64,000 nt of DNA from Lunularia cruciata (GCA_948567375.1 OX419758.1:42041001-42105000), one strand, 5' to 3'. Positions 1 to 11,000 are shown, counted from the stretch's first letter. Made by a program: numbers and translations. Notes: generated by a model from the letters alone, not told the origin.

Positions 1-788
1 ACTTCAATTCATATACTACCATAGTCAACACAGCTCGTAGCACCTCTCGTACATCCGGCTCACACGGTTCACACCGACCCCACTAAGATATTTTCAACAT
101 TCACGTCTCCCATCTGACGATCGTTCTAATTTGTTGGCATCTTCCTGCTAAGATCGTCAAATCCCTCCACCTCCCTTAACCGGCTCTCAGACTAGAAGTT
201 TGTGCTCCTGCAATGCGCCAAGAAAGAACGGAAGGTAGTAAACTCTCTGATCCTTTGTGCTCTACGACTACATTCTTCGTTCATTCTCTGGCACACTAAA
301 AGCTGCCTCTGAGGTTGACACTTCTTTTATGACCTGAACGACCATTTCTCTGACTAGTCATGACGACTGTTCATCTATTATGATATTCAGTTTTGTAGGG
401 AATGTACGCAGTTCCAAAATAACATTATGCTGCCAAATAGCTGCACTCAATAAGTTCCGGACGTATATACTGGCAAGGCGCAAAAATGAGGTTCATCTCA
501 ATACTCCAACATACAGATTGGTTTGACTGAGATCTACCCGCCATATCAGAAAACGTTTCTATTATGTCCATTTTTTTTATTACTCCTCCGATTCTCTGAA
601 TGAATGACAAAATTAGATTACACTTTATACAGGCAGCATAACGCTGCAAAATTGACAGCGATATGCCTTCGGGTCAGTGGTCTTTACCGCGAGAATTGAT
701 CAAAATCTGTGTAGCACGGGGGAAGTTACATGGTGAAGCCAGATTGGTACTCCTTTCCTCCGTAGAACCTCGCCAGGTGCTTCCGGTC
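1..788. other. 3' flank of the formin gene, no gene seen
   Basis: It lies downstream of the formin and may contain its 3' UTR and poly(A) site. Only short open frames of fewer than 95 codons without recognisable motifs were seen. Confidence 0.5.
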
Positions 789-992
789 TCAGGACTGAAT
801 GCGTGGTATTCTCCAGTTAAGGATCGTTTGCACTTTGTTTCTCTTCCGGCCACTATGACCGATACTGTCAACCAACAGCTGCAACTTGAAGGACAGATGA
901 GGCTGCTGTCTTCCCGGTCTTCGATTGACAAGACTACTTAACTGAACGCTCTCTTCTGTGAGAACAAGAATTTCCTTGCCCATCGTCTCCAC
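789..992 (-). CDS. Tentative formin exon 5 (C-terminal tail)
   Basis: A good acceptor (GTTTAACTTTAG, 1004-993) lies 70 bp below the exon 4 donor. It opens a phase-0 frame of 67 codons starting VETMGKEILVL and ending at TGA at 789-791. The tail does not show the FxxP-type ending I would expect of a typical plant formin. Another acceptor nearby would give a very short tail (KRAFS, then stop), and a different frame stays open over 674-931. Treat the C-terminus as unresolved until transcripts are mapped. Confidence 0.4.
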   Translation of the reverse strand: METMGKEILVLTEESVQLSSLVNRRPGRQQPHLSFKLQLLVDSIGHSGRKRNKVQTILNWRIPRIQS

Positions 993-3900
993 CTAAAGTT
1001 AAACACATAGGGAAGCAACTGCTGAAGATCTACCCACGTGATGCAGAATTGGCCTTGCTTACCTTTTCTGCAACATCTTTGCAGGCTTTGTCAAGGAGAA
1101 TCAAGAAGTCTTTCACGACTTGGAAAATCCTCAAGGGAGGATCGTCCTTCTTAATATCCCCGTAGAAATAGATACTCACACTCTTCACACTTTCTACCAC
1201 GGAGTTTAAATCTTGCTGCACTCTCGATACATCTGTCTCGGCCCTTCTTACGAACGACATCATAGAGTCGTTGAATACATCATTAGAAAGCTCAATGTTG
1301 TCTTTCATAGTACCACCGCCCAACGCCAGGGGACCGCCTTCTGTGCTCTTGAAGTACTTGCGTAGGCTAGCCCTGCAAGTCTTCAGTCCATCCGATAGCT
1401 TCTTCATGGAGTTTGAAAGTGCATCTATGTCCAGCCCTGCCGCCCTTTTCACGTTAGTCAGCTCCGTGCCAAGTCCCATCACTACCTGCAGGCCAAGATG
1501 CTTGGCGCTAAGCTCCTTCGGTTTAGAATTACTCGCGTAACTTTGCCTCGCATACAGAACGGCGCAGATACCGGATGTTGGTGTAACGGTGGTGGGCGTT
1601 GATGCCGCGGAATTGGGACTAGTGGGACTGCTACTTCGAGGGGTTTCCTCGTTCAGCGCTCGAGCTGCACGGACGCCCTCTGCTCGAATAATCTCTTCGA
1701 TTACAAACTGGAGCAGAGAGGTTTTCTGATCTACACCCTTGATATCGGCCAGCCTAAGAAGATTCTCAAGCTTGAAAGCATGTGCATCACCCCTTAAGGT
1801 GCCCATATTCAAACGATTCCCAGTCTTTAGCACTGCCTCGAGTAATTTGACGAACGTCCGGCTACTCTTCAGCTCCTTACACGCCATCTAAACATCACCA
1901 TTCCGGTAAGAAAGAAGTTCGTAATCCTCTAAATATAAGAGACACCTCATAGTTAACTAGGAACAATATTGCATCGTGAAGAGCTGTTGTTACACATGTA
2001 AAGATTCTCTTGAGGTTATGTTAGACTATACAAACGAAGAGGATGCAGTAGTCATTTATAATGGCTTGGCCTTGCAAAAGGCAAACATCAACAGCATTCT
2101 CATGATAGTCTAAGATACAAGAGCATGAAGTTCACCTCAAGCACGGTGATAGCTTCTTCAAGTTGAAGGAGGTCGTCCTTGAAGGTGGCACGAAACAGCA
2201 TAGTATTGATACGCTGAAATGCGGAGGGGATATCTAGAAGGGCTGCAATGAATCTTTCCGCAGGCCCTAACTGACTCCACTCTCCTGTGAACGCTCGTAG
2301 CTTCCTCTCTTCATCCTCTGTGAGTGTCATTTTTGACAATGCCTCCAGCACTTCGCAGCTCAAGTCTTCATCACCTGCATTACAAACTACTTTCAGCAGG
2401 CGCTTGCTAGCTTTCTAGAATAAGTAGCAACTTTAAGCCAACTTTTTGAGAATGCCTACACTGCCTGCCTTCAACTCTAAGATCAGTTGAGGTCAGGGTT
2501 TATCCAGCTTTTTGACCCGTTTCCACCTTGATTTCAGTCGGCGCACTACCGAGATTTCTTTTGCGTTTCAGGATTAAGGCAGCCCATTACAAATGCAATT
2601 ATGTTGTTAAAAGTTTATCGGGGGGAGAGTTTACACTGGTTTGACCTTTTGACATACCACTGATTTTATACAGTACACCAGTGTTTAATAGCATACACAG
2701 CAATCTACATGAAACAAAACGTACCTTCAAGCAAGGCTTCGCAGACTTCGTCGGTAGATATTCCCAGGCCTCGGAGCTGAATAGCAATATTCTGTGCTTT
2801 GCGCGGATCGAGGATAAGGACGAGCGGGTCTTTAATTGAAGTCTTCCGGCCCTCCTGGTTCCTTGGAGCGGCTGGCAGATACTGGAAAAGAGTATCCACC
2901 GTCAAAGAGTCCAGTCTGCAAGAGGCACCTCGAGAGTTTAGATACTTTTAAGGAAGTAACCACAGTGATATCAAGGCCAAACACTTACATACGTGAAACT
3001 AACACTCGCCAAGTTGGTTGGGTTGGACTTACTCAAAGGAACCGTTTAGCAGGTTGTCCCAGACCATGGAGTGTTCGGTATTAGGCTTGACTTTATCCCA
3101 ATGCAATGGTTTCAGCTTCTTATTGGTCGCATCGTCAACCCCTGCTTCCTTTCTCAGAGAACCAATTCGTGAAGCAGGTTTGGAACTACCAGGTTTCAAC
3201 CCTCCATGTTGTGGCAAACGAAGTGGAGATAGACCACCCAGCCCTTTCCCTGGTGGTGGAGGTGGTGGGGGTTTACCGCCTCCTGGTGGAAGAGGAGGTG
3301 GAGGAGGTCCTCCTTTCTTAGGAGCAGGAGGAGGAGGAGGAGGAGGAGGTGGGGGTGGAGGAGGTGGAGGTGGAGGTGGAGGAGGAGGAGGAGGTGGAGG
3401 AGGTGGAGGAGGCGGCGTAGTTATTACAGATTGCTGGAGAGCTTGGGATGAGTTTGAAAGGTTAATTGTATCACTGGATGACTTCCCGGGATGGAAGACC
3501 CCGGGAGGTGCTGAAAATTGCTGAATTGGTTTGAATGAACCCAATTCGTCATACGTAACAGCAGATGATTTTTCCAGTTGGAAAAGCCCATTTCCACCTT
3601 CATCCTCAAATGTGTTTGGCGACGAAGTATTAGATGAAGACGACTGTACATATCCGCCATTGCGTCCATTTGAGTGATGAATGTTCGAACCTGCAAGTTT
3701 CTGAGAAGCCTTCTTCGAAACTGAAGGTCTGTACTGCGGCGGGTCAGTACTAGAGGGGATAGCATCCACGGAAAATACAGTTGAATCTTTCTTACTATCC
3801 CCCCATTTCGAAAGCCAGGTTGTGTATAACAAAGGTCGATCATCTTTTTCCTTTCCATGCCTTCCACTGCACTCGTCAGGACCCAGACCCTGGTTTGCAT

Positions 3901-5038
3901 GAGCTCTCCTGTAGACTAAAAAGCAACAGATAGCGATCATCGCTGTAATCCCAAATGTGACGGGCACAGCAACCGCTACTGCTAAGACAGCAGAAGACAG
4001 CCCCGCTCCTGAAGAAGGTGAAAGACCTGAGTCAGGAAGAGGGGTAGGTGAAGGAGATGGGGAATCAGAGGAGGACGGCGCTGGAAAACTAGCAATTCTG
4101 TTTACCAGTTTTTTATCGTATTCCCCTTGAAGAGTGAATGAATGTCCCAAAGAAGACTGGTCTTCAGAATGATAAAGAAGGCCACGAGAAATGTCCTCTA
4201 GCACTCGTCTCTTAGCAAGCCGCCTTACGATCAGAGTTTCAATCTCACTCAGCTTCGAAACCCCATCACGTTTCTCGTAATCTGGACTTGTAAGACTCTG
4301 TTTCCCAGGAAGTAGCTGAACAGAAGTCCATCCTTCATGTTCATCCAAGCTTTCTTTGGCTCTCAGGCTGATTGGAGTCGCTATTGCCTGTCTATACTCA
4401 TTCGTGCACTTAACTCCCCGTTGTGGTGGTGTGCTTCCAATCCCCTCCAAAAGAGTTCCAGAGAGTGGTGACGCAGATTCACCTGCCCTGTTTGCATTCT
4501 CCTCAGACACCTTAACTAGTTGCCATGACTCGAGACCGCTGCTTTTGATAAGATCAACTGTATCATCCCTTTCTAGCAAGGGAGTGCTAACATGCACCAA
4601 ATCAGTAACCCTGACTTGGCTAGAGGTATCTCTAGTTAAACTCCTTCGCGAACCACTTCCTGAAGATTTCTCGCTTGCCTCTGCAAACCTTGCTGTCGGA
4701 ATTTCGTAAGGCAATCGACTTTCTCTGTTGCTTGCGGATCTTTGTTGGCTTCGCTCTTGTATCTTTGCGCGCACACCGCTATCACGTTCAGACAAGTCAG
4801 ACCCATCCTGGCCAGGCCTCAAGTTTCCCCGGATATGAGGATGCAAGAGAGGAAGATTTCCTTGCAGAATTCTCTCCAGAGACGTAGTTCCTGTATTTTG
4901 TGCTGAAATCGAAGTATGAGGAACGTAGGCAGCTTGTGTCGCCCACACATCAACACAAAAAGAGCTGAAGGTTAAGAGAACCAGCAGCAAACAACAATGG
5001 AACGGCGCTGCCTTCTTCCTCTTTGCCAACGGTTCCAT
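789..5038 (-). CDS. Class I (membrane-anchored) formin, five-exon gene model
   Basis: Formins nucleate and elongate unbranched actin filaments; plant class I members sit in the plasma membrane with an extracellular domain. The model joins 5038-3033, 2915-2725, 2374-2136, 1887-1063 and tentatively 992-789. Introns are 117, 350, 248 and 70 bp. Exon lengths keep the frame (2006+191+239+825+204 = 3465 nt, about 1154 aa). Domain order is signal peptide, long extracellular segment, one membrane helix, proline-rich FH1, then FH2, which starts at KLKPLHWDKV and contains the GNRLNMGT core (family GNxxN). Every junction used has GT...AG and the protein reads through in the FH2 order known from the family. 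It is the only intact-looking host gene in the window. The last exon, and therefore the C-terminus and stop, is uncertain. Confidence 0.9.
1063..1887 (-). CDS. Formin exon 4 (FH2 core and C-terminal subdomain)
   Basis: The acceptor TTTAG precedes 1887 and the donor GTAAGC is at 1062-1057. It encodes 275 aa, beginning MACKELKSSRTFVKLLEAVL, then GNRLNMGT and GDAHAFKLENLLRLADIKG, the most conserved FH2 stretch, then LGLQVVMGLGTELTNVKRAA. A Ser/Thr/Pro-rich insert (about residues 81-105 of the exon) separates the two conserved blocks, as in many plant formins. There is no sign of a frameshift or stop within the exon. Confidence 0.88.
2136..2374 (-). CDS. Formin exon 3 (FH2)
   Basis: The acceptor TAATGCAG precedes 2374 and the donor GTGAAC follows 2136. 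It reads DEDLSCEVLEALSKMTLTED, then a segment containing GPAERFIAALLDIPSAFQRI, the central FH2 helix bundle. It ends on a codon boundary after VLE. The GTGAAC donor is less canonical than the others, but the next exon resumes in frame with the expected family order. Confidence 0.87.
2725..2915 (-). CDS. Formin exon 2 (FH2)
   Basis: The acceptor is CTTGCAG just above 2915 and the donor GTACGT lies at 2724-2719. The exon restores the codon split by intron 1 and reads ELDSLTVDTLFQYLP, then IKDPLVLILDPRKAQNIAI. The last stretch is the FH2 segment that matches the family's LDPRKSQNIAI hallmark. It ends in phase 1. Confidence 0.88.
3033..5038 (-). CDS. Formin exon 1: signal peptide, ectodomain, TM helix, FH1, start of FH2
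   Basis: Encodes about 668 aa. The start Met (5038-5036) is followed by a basic stretch and a hydrophobic run (residues about 14-30), giving a signal peptide. The ectodomain runs to about residue 346 and ends in a Ser/Pro-rich SPSPSPTP stretch near residues 326-333, the kind of extensin-like segment thought to contact the cell wall in class I formins. A hydrophobic helix spans about 347-376 and is followed by basic YRRAH, giving a cytosolic C-terminal side. FH1 begins near residue 541 with about 30 uninterrupted prolines, then further proline blocks to about 600. FH2 opens at about 641 (KLKPLHWDKV). The exon ends after the second base of a codon before a GTAAGT donor (3032-3027). Confidence 0.9.
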
Positions 5039-6339
5039 GGCTGGATAATCAAGTCCAGCGCATTCTATGATAACTTAGCATTTCCCCGTCAAAGGTGACG
5101 ACTTCTTTCCCTCCTATCTACGAAACTGAAAATTTTGAGTCGGAAAAGCCGCTGGAGTAAGGTGGTTCAGACGCAATGCACATAAATGTGCGACTGAAGA
5201 AGCAGATTATGACACCATAATTCCAGGCAATCCTGGCCGGGTCGAACAATATGGTAAGTAAATCGTCCTAGGCTTGTCCGCAAAGAGAGCCACGATCTGA
5301 AAGAATCTTCTGACCGAGGCGATCAACAAATCGTAACTGAAAACAGCTGTACGGACATTCCGCAGGACTAGAGGAACAAAAAATGATTGGGAAGCACGGG
5401 TGACAATTTGACTCCTCCAAATCGCAAGAAGAATCGAGAATGAGAGCTGCCTCTTGACATTCACCTCACGTCCCTGAGTTTTCCAGCACCACTCATTAGT
5501 GACAAAGAGGGTAAAAATTTTCCCCTCTGGCTTCGTCTACTTGAGTCCCTCCTGGCGAAAACTTCGGATCCAGTTCGTGCACTTATTCCACACAGAGCCG
5601 AGGGCCACAAAAGTCTCCTCGAAATCGCAACTGGAGTGATCTGCAGAAGACGGAGAAATCACGCGCGAAATAGAAGTCAAGTATATCTAACCTGAAGGAG
5701 AGTATATGGAGCTGAAGTGAATCAAACGCAAAAGGAAACGAACGAGTAAAATCTGGTCTCCGCCACAAAGGAAACAACTCCTCGTGGCGAGGGATATGGA
5801 CAGATGTGGCAGAGCCGAAGCAAGCACGACTGTGGACGAAAGTGAGGAAGGAGACACCCAAAGGCAGCAAGGGAGAAAAGACAGCTGATCAAAGAGAGAG
5901 GACAAGCAGACCAGAGACAGAGAGTTTCTCCTTTCAACAGAGTAACAGTAAAATATGCACCGCGTCAGGGCAGGCAGGCAGGCAGAACCGCAGCCGCTGT
6001 GGACACATGGTCAACAGCAAACAAAACTACATTACTAGCCGAAAAAACAGATCGTTCCTTCTTCTTCTTCTTTCTTCCTTCCGATTGCACTGCTGAGAGC
6101 GGAACAAAGAAAGAGTGGCATGGGTGACGACCTTCTCTATTCTGTTCACATCTGCTCCCTCTTACTTCCTCCTCACAGCATTCACGCCTATCCCACCCAA
6201 CCCGACTGCACTCGCTTTCCTGCTGTTGTTGGCTCATCCTGCTGACCGTCGCCATACCCCTCCTCTCTCTCCTTCTGAACCAAAGCAAACCAGCGCCTAC
6301 AGGTACCCGTCGGGAAGACCTCACTGGTGGTGTGAGTAC
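5039..6339 (-). promoter_or_regulatory. Formin 5' flank (5' UTR and promoter region, not resolved)
   Basis: This is the upstream side of the minus-strand formin. A CTT/TTC-rich tract at about 6056-6083 on the plus strand reads as a GAA-rich tract in gene sense, about 1 kb upstream of the ATG. No confident TATA box was found. Open frames on both strands here have biased composition and no family motifs. The promoter assignment rests on position alone. Confidence 0.35.
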
Positions 6340-6521
6340 TCCGGGCAGATTTGGCGAACTTCCGTTTTCGGGAAATTGTCTCTCGGAGAATATGCCCTCA
6401 CTAGAATTCTTAGGACTCTGCATAAAACGTTCCGGGCAGATTTGGCGAACTTCCGGTTTCGGGAAATTATCTCTCGGAGAATATGCCTTCACTAAAATTC
6501 TTAGGACTCTGCATAAAACGT
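6340..6521. repeat. 91-bp tandem duplication, two copies
   Basis: Unit 1 is 6340-6430 and unit 2 is 6431-6521. Both start TCCGGGCAGATTTGGCGAAC and end GACTCTGCATAAAACGT. Only a handful of substitutions separate them. It lies about 1.3 kb upstream of the formin ATG. Confidence 0.92.
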
Positions 6522-6996
6522 CGAAAAGAACCCCGAGATGTGGCGAAACTTGTAGACTGACCGTTACCTCTAGATCCCCGGGGAAGAATTACAGTTTCCC
6601 GATAAACCTTTCCCGACCACAGCCCTTCCTAGACCCGGACCCCCGGCTTTTATGCCCCAGCTGCGATGGTTCTCCTCCGCTAATGGATTTCTCGAATCTC
6701 CAATTATGTCATCCGTCCAGCTCGAAGTCTCGACGGATTAGAACTTAGAGGATTCCATATAACACTCTTATCTTAGAGTTTTGTCCTTCAACTTCAAGCA
6801 CATCATTAGCACACCCGTCCACCGTGGACTCTCAAAACGTTCCGTTCCAGACGCTGCGGCGAGTTCGCCGTGGTCAGAAACCTGACACGGTGTTAGAGTT
6901 ATCTGTCTCCACTCCAATGCGGGTGCTACCGTAACTCAAGGAGAAACCGCCTCAAGATTCAACACAAACTTAAGTATCCATATATTCTTGCACATA
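6522..6996. other. Intergenic, nothing recognised
   Basis: Moderate-GC sequence between the 91-bp duplication and the truncated LINE copy. No motif-bearing frame or repeat was seen. Confidence 0.5.
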
Positions 6997-7010
6997 TTAA
7001 TTCATATATT

Positions 7011-7677
7011 GATGGCATTAGAGACATAGTGTTTGCAAGGGTGGGAGAGAGAAGGTATACTTGATTTGGAGGAAATATGCTTTGTACATGACACATGTCC
7101 GTGCAGATTTATATTTGGTCCAAGATGATCCGGTGATAGTTGTAGATATCGTGGTTATTGACTTTATGCGTGATACAAGTTCGGAGAGAGTAATTACCCA
7201 TCTCCCTGGATGGGCGGCGACTGCAGCAGCAGGTCGCAAGGTTTCCAAGTATAGGGGTATGTAACGAGGTCACATTTTTGTTCCTCTAGCCTTTGAGTTA
7301 TATGGAGCGATGGATATAGCATTTGACACATTTGTTAGTGAGTGCACGAGAGCTTATCATATTAGGCGTCAGGGGTATCGCTTTCATTCTCATACTTTGT
7401 AGCATGTTTTAGACAATATGTGTCCATTGCTCTACAGAGTGCAGTGGTTGGTGCAATCCATAGGAGAGCAATCGCATTAGGTGATATTTCTCTGGATGCT
7501 CCAATTATGTGTAGACCGTACGATTTGCATAGCTCGGATATCTTAGGTGCGGTAGGGTAGATTTCTCATATAGACTCTGTTGGGGCTTAGCCCCATGTTA
7601 CCTTTTTTATCTCTCCCTTGTAAGGCTTGATGGGGTCTTCCAATCCTTTGTTTTTTAGACGTGGTGGCCTTTTACTC
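7011..7677 (+). mobile_element. 5'-truncated RLE-LINE copy (endonuclease domain plus 3' tail)
   Basis: It is homologous to the 3' part of the copy at 8032-11198 but lies on the opposite strand. It encodes the remains of the restriction-like endonuclease: RADLYLVQDD, then an Asp after the expected 12-residue gap, then GRKVSKYRGM. An in-frame TAA follows at 7262-7264. The tail (about 7578-7677) contains the GGGGCTTAGCCCC hairpin with the ORF stop and ends in GGCCTTTTACTC. An exact 14-bp direct repeat TTAATTCATATATT flanks it (6997-7010 and 7678-7691), a target-site duplication expected of target-primed reverse transcription. It is dead by truncation and stops. Confidence 0.9.
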
Positions 7678-7697
7678 TTAATTCATATATTTAGCAC

Positions 7698-7803
7698 ATA
7701 CATACTCTATTGGGGCCTAGCCCCATTTTACCTTTTCGTCTCTCTTGTAAGGCTTGATGGGGTCTTCCCATCCTTCGTGTTCTCTACGCGGTCGCCTTTC
7801 CCG
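7698..7803 (+). mobile_element. Tail-only RLE-LINE module with 10-bp TSD
   Basis: About 106 bp, consisting of the last codons, the stop-codon hairpin (here GGGGCCTAGCCCC) and the 3' UTR of the RLE-LINE, ending ACGCGGTCGCCTTTCCCG. It is flanked by TATTTAGCAC at 7688-7697 and 7804-7813. It sits about 20 bp downstream of the preceding truncated copy, in the same orientation, and its left repeat overlaps that copy's right TSD, so it inserted later. Confidence 0.87.
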
Positions 7804-7946
7804 TATTTAGCACCTCGTTACAGGTAAAGTTACAAAGTTACAAATGTCTATGAGAGGATTATAGGTCCAAAATCTTAGCACTGTAACAGTCTACCTCTCT
7901 ATGCATTTTGAAATTTGGTTTAGTTTATTCTTGGAGAGCCAACCGG

Positions 7947-8031
7947 AAAAAAGGCGACCGCGTAGGAAAAATGAAGGATGGGAAGACCCCATCAAGCCGT
8001 ACAAGGGAGAGACAAAAAAGGTAACATGGGG
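7947..8031 (-). mobile_element. 3' UTR tail of the nearly intact RLE-LINE
   Basis: It lies directly after the ORF stop (TAG, plus-strand CTA at 8032-8034). In element sense it runs from GCCCCATGTTACC through GGCTTGATGGGGTCTTCCC to CTACGCGGTCGCCTTTTTT. There is no poly(A). The same tail recurs about a dozen times in this window. It ends against CCGGTTGGC in element sense. Confidence 0.85.
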
Positions 8032-8040
8032 CTAAGCCCC
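8028..8040 (-). other. Hairpin containing the LINE ORF stop codon
   Basis: GGGGCTAAGCCCC on the plus strand is a 5-bp GC stem with a 3-nt loop. In element sense the TAG stop overlaps the loop and the start of the 3' arm. The hairpin is conserved in most tail modules of the family, for example at 7580 and 38699. Confidence 0.7.
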
Positions 8041-11000
8041 AATAGAGTCTGTATGAGAAATCTGCCCTACCGCACCTAAGATATCCGAGCTATGCAAGTC
8101 GTACGGTCTACACACAACTGGAGCATCCGAAGAAACATCACCTAATGTGATTGCTCTCCTATGGATTGCACCAGCCACTGCCCTCTGTAGAGCAATGGAT
8201 ACACGCTGTCTAAAGTAAGCTACAAAGTATGAGAGTGAGAGTGGTACCCCCTGCCGCCTAACATGATAAGCTCTCGCGCACTCCCTGACAAATGTGTCAA
8301 ATGCCGTGTCCATCGCTCCATATAACTCCAAGGCTAGAGGAACAAAGAGGTGACCTCGCTGCATGCCCCTGTACTTGGAGACCTTGCGACCTGCTGCTGC
8401 ACTCGCCGCCCATCCAGGGGGATGGGTAATCACTCCCTCCGAAACTGTATCTCGCGTAGGGTCCGTCACCACGACATCCGCTACTGTCACCTGATCATCT
8501 CGGACCAAGTATAAGTCTGCCCTGACACGTGTCGTCTGCAACGCATACGAACGCTCCCTCCAAGCCAAGTATCCACTCTCTTGTGCCATAGCAAACACTA
8601 TGTCTCTAATGGCATCATGGGTAGCTATCCTCTGTCCTCTAAAAGGACATCGTGTCATGTGGACCGCCGCTGCATCTAATGTAGAACCACACTCACAAGT
8701 GAGTAGTGAAGATGCAGATGGGTGGACCAAACCTAGGCGAAACCTCATCGCTGTAGAGAAAGTAGCCGGTGTGAGTCGGAAAGCCCTAATGCATGGTCGA
8801 GCTAGGATCCATGAGCCTGCACCCTTGCCGGAGCAAGAGCGTAGACGTGCTCTAGTAGCCTGAGGAATGGACGAGTCAACTAAGAGAGAATGTAGCGTAT
8901 GCTCACACTGTCGCTCCATCAAGGAAGACTGTAGACCTCTAGTCCAATCTGACGATAGTGAAGCAAACGGTGGAAAACCCTCTCATGCTCGTGGAGATAG
9001 ACTATCTCTCGTCTGCCGCAATAACACCTGGAGAGAAAAGGATCCTCCCTCCACCTCTGTCACATAAGTCTCCAAAACCGGCCTATCAGCAACCACAAAA
9101 CGAGATGCAAGTAGGGGTGCCGAGAGAGCCCAACTACCCAAAAACGCTATAGGTGCCATCTCCTCCATAGAAAGCAAGCCAACCCCACCACATGAGATCG
9201 GTAGAGCCGTCTGTCTACGTGCCAAATCCCCTGTCACACACTCAAAAGTCCCTGGTCCAATAATATCACCAAAGACTCCCATAATCCTCCTATCAAATGC
9301 TCTCAGACGTGATAGGAAGGACGATGAGGGGGGAACTGTACGGATGAGGTAGGATGGTCGACGAGCAATACTGGAAGAGAGTATACCAAATGCCACCTGC
9401 GGATCTCCTAGTAATGGAAGGTCATCCACATGGAGAACATCCTCTGCAAGAGCAGCGTCCAAGAAGCGTGTGACAAAATCCTCCGATCCTACTGGCACTC
9501 CAAGAACACGAAGTCCCTCTGTGGATGTGATACACCCCTCTGAAAGCTCAAGGTGGGGAGGGATACCTAAAGGGGACCATGCCCTACACTTTGACACCTT
9601 GACTCTCAAGCCTACTAGATGTAGCTCGGTAGTCAAGTAGTCAAAGGCCTGCCTAATCTGATCTACAGGGCCTACGATGTGTGTATCATCTGCCAAGGAT
9701 GGAAATACACAACCTGGCATGGCCAAAGTAGTAGACAGGAGAGCTCTAAAGTGAGCCATGGCAAATAAGGACCCCCCAAAGGATCTCCCTGACGTGTACC
9801 AACAGCTGACTCCAAGACGGTGACTCCCTCCTGTGAACCACCATGCTGGTAGTAAAGGGAAGCAAGAGAGCCATAAAAAGACCGCACAAAAGGAATGAGA
9901 CTCGCCAAGGATCCACCAGCCTCCCTAAGCTCTCTAAAGATGGATGCACGTGAGATGCTATTAAAAGCGTTCTCAACGTCCACCTGTAGGACGACCCACT
10001 CCGGATGGATATCTAGGAGTGCTCTAATGCCTAGAGATATAGCCTCACATCCTCCAGGTGTAGCTACTCCAAACTGATGTGGACTAAGGTGCTGTCGAAA
10101 GTGAGAACGATGCTGAAGGACAATAGTACGACTGACCAAACGCAAAAAGATCTCTCCAATAGCAATCGGTCTAATGCCTCTCGTGTCCTTCTCGATCGCG
10201 AGAAGTTGACTAGCACCTAAGACCAGACTAACAGACATAGGAATATCTCCTCTCACTACTGCTGCAGCCACCTGAAACAACTCGGTAAAACCACTAGAAG
10301 GATCATCTGCCTGGAAGCAATCTCTAAGGTGCTCATAAACCATCCATGACAAGCCTCTTGAGGAAAGGCGAGGGGCAGTGCACAATGCTTGTGCAAATAG
10401 CGACCTATCAAGACATAAAGGCTGCTTAGGCTGATAATCTAAGACCTCTAGTGGTAGTCCTTCTATTGCTATAGGATGCAATGAGGGTAGGGAAGAGATG
10501 GTCTCATCAGTAGGACTCGCTATAGACAGAGGGTGTAGCGCTCGTGCTGCTCTACTAAACTCTCCCGCCTGACCCAATGTCCTACATCGTCGTAATCGAG
10601 TGGAATCTATGGTATCCTGTGGCGATGTCTGTCTCCTAAATCGTGTAGCCCTAACAGACTCCTCCTGAAGGGCTGCCCAATCCCCCGCTCGGAATCGACG
10701 AAATCTAGCCGCCACCTCTCTATGCCCCGCACGTCCCCCTCTAGCATAACGAAGACACCATCGAGGGAGTAGGAGGAATAGGAACCACGCTAACTCGTCC
10801 AAGGGATCACGTGCCAAACGATCCAATGGTAGGCGAAAAGCCTGTCTAGCCTCATCATGGAGTGTGCGGGGTAGCCTATGGAATAGACGTGGACATGGAA
10901 AACTAGTCTCAAATAACCCCAAAATGCAACCCGCCTGAGAAGCTAACCACTCCCACGACTCGATCGGTATCCCTGGAACGATCAACGAAGGTATAGAAGA

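Noticed and set aside
1271-1540. Antisense ORF within formin exon 4
   Set aside because: It is a shadow of the conserved FH2 coding strand.
3018-3524. Plus-strand ORF with a long polyglycine run
   Set aside because: It is the antisense of the formin FH1 polyproline codons and has no independent support.
5965-6495. Overlapping ORFs on both strands upstream of the formin
   Set aside because: They derive from the 91-bp duplication and biased-composition flank. They overlap each other and have no motif.
9895-10077. Plus-strand ORFs across the LINE ORF
   Set aside because: They are shadows of the minus-strand RT reading frame.
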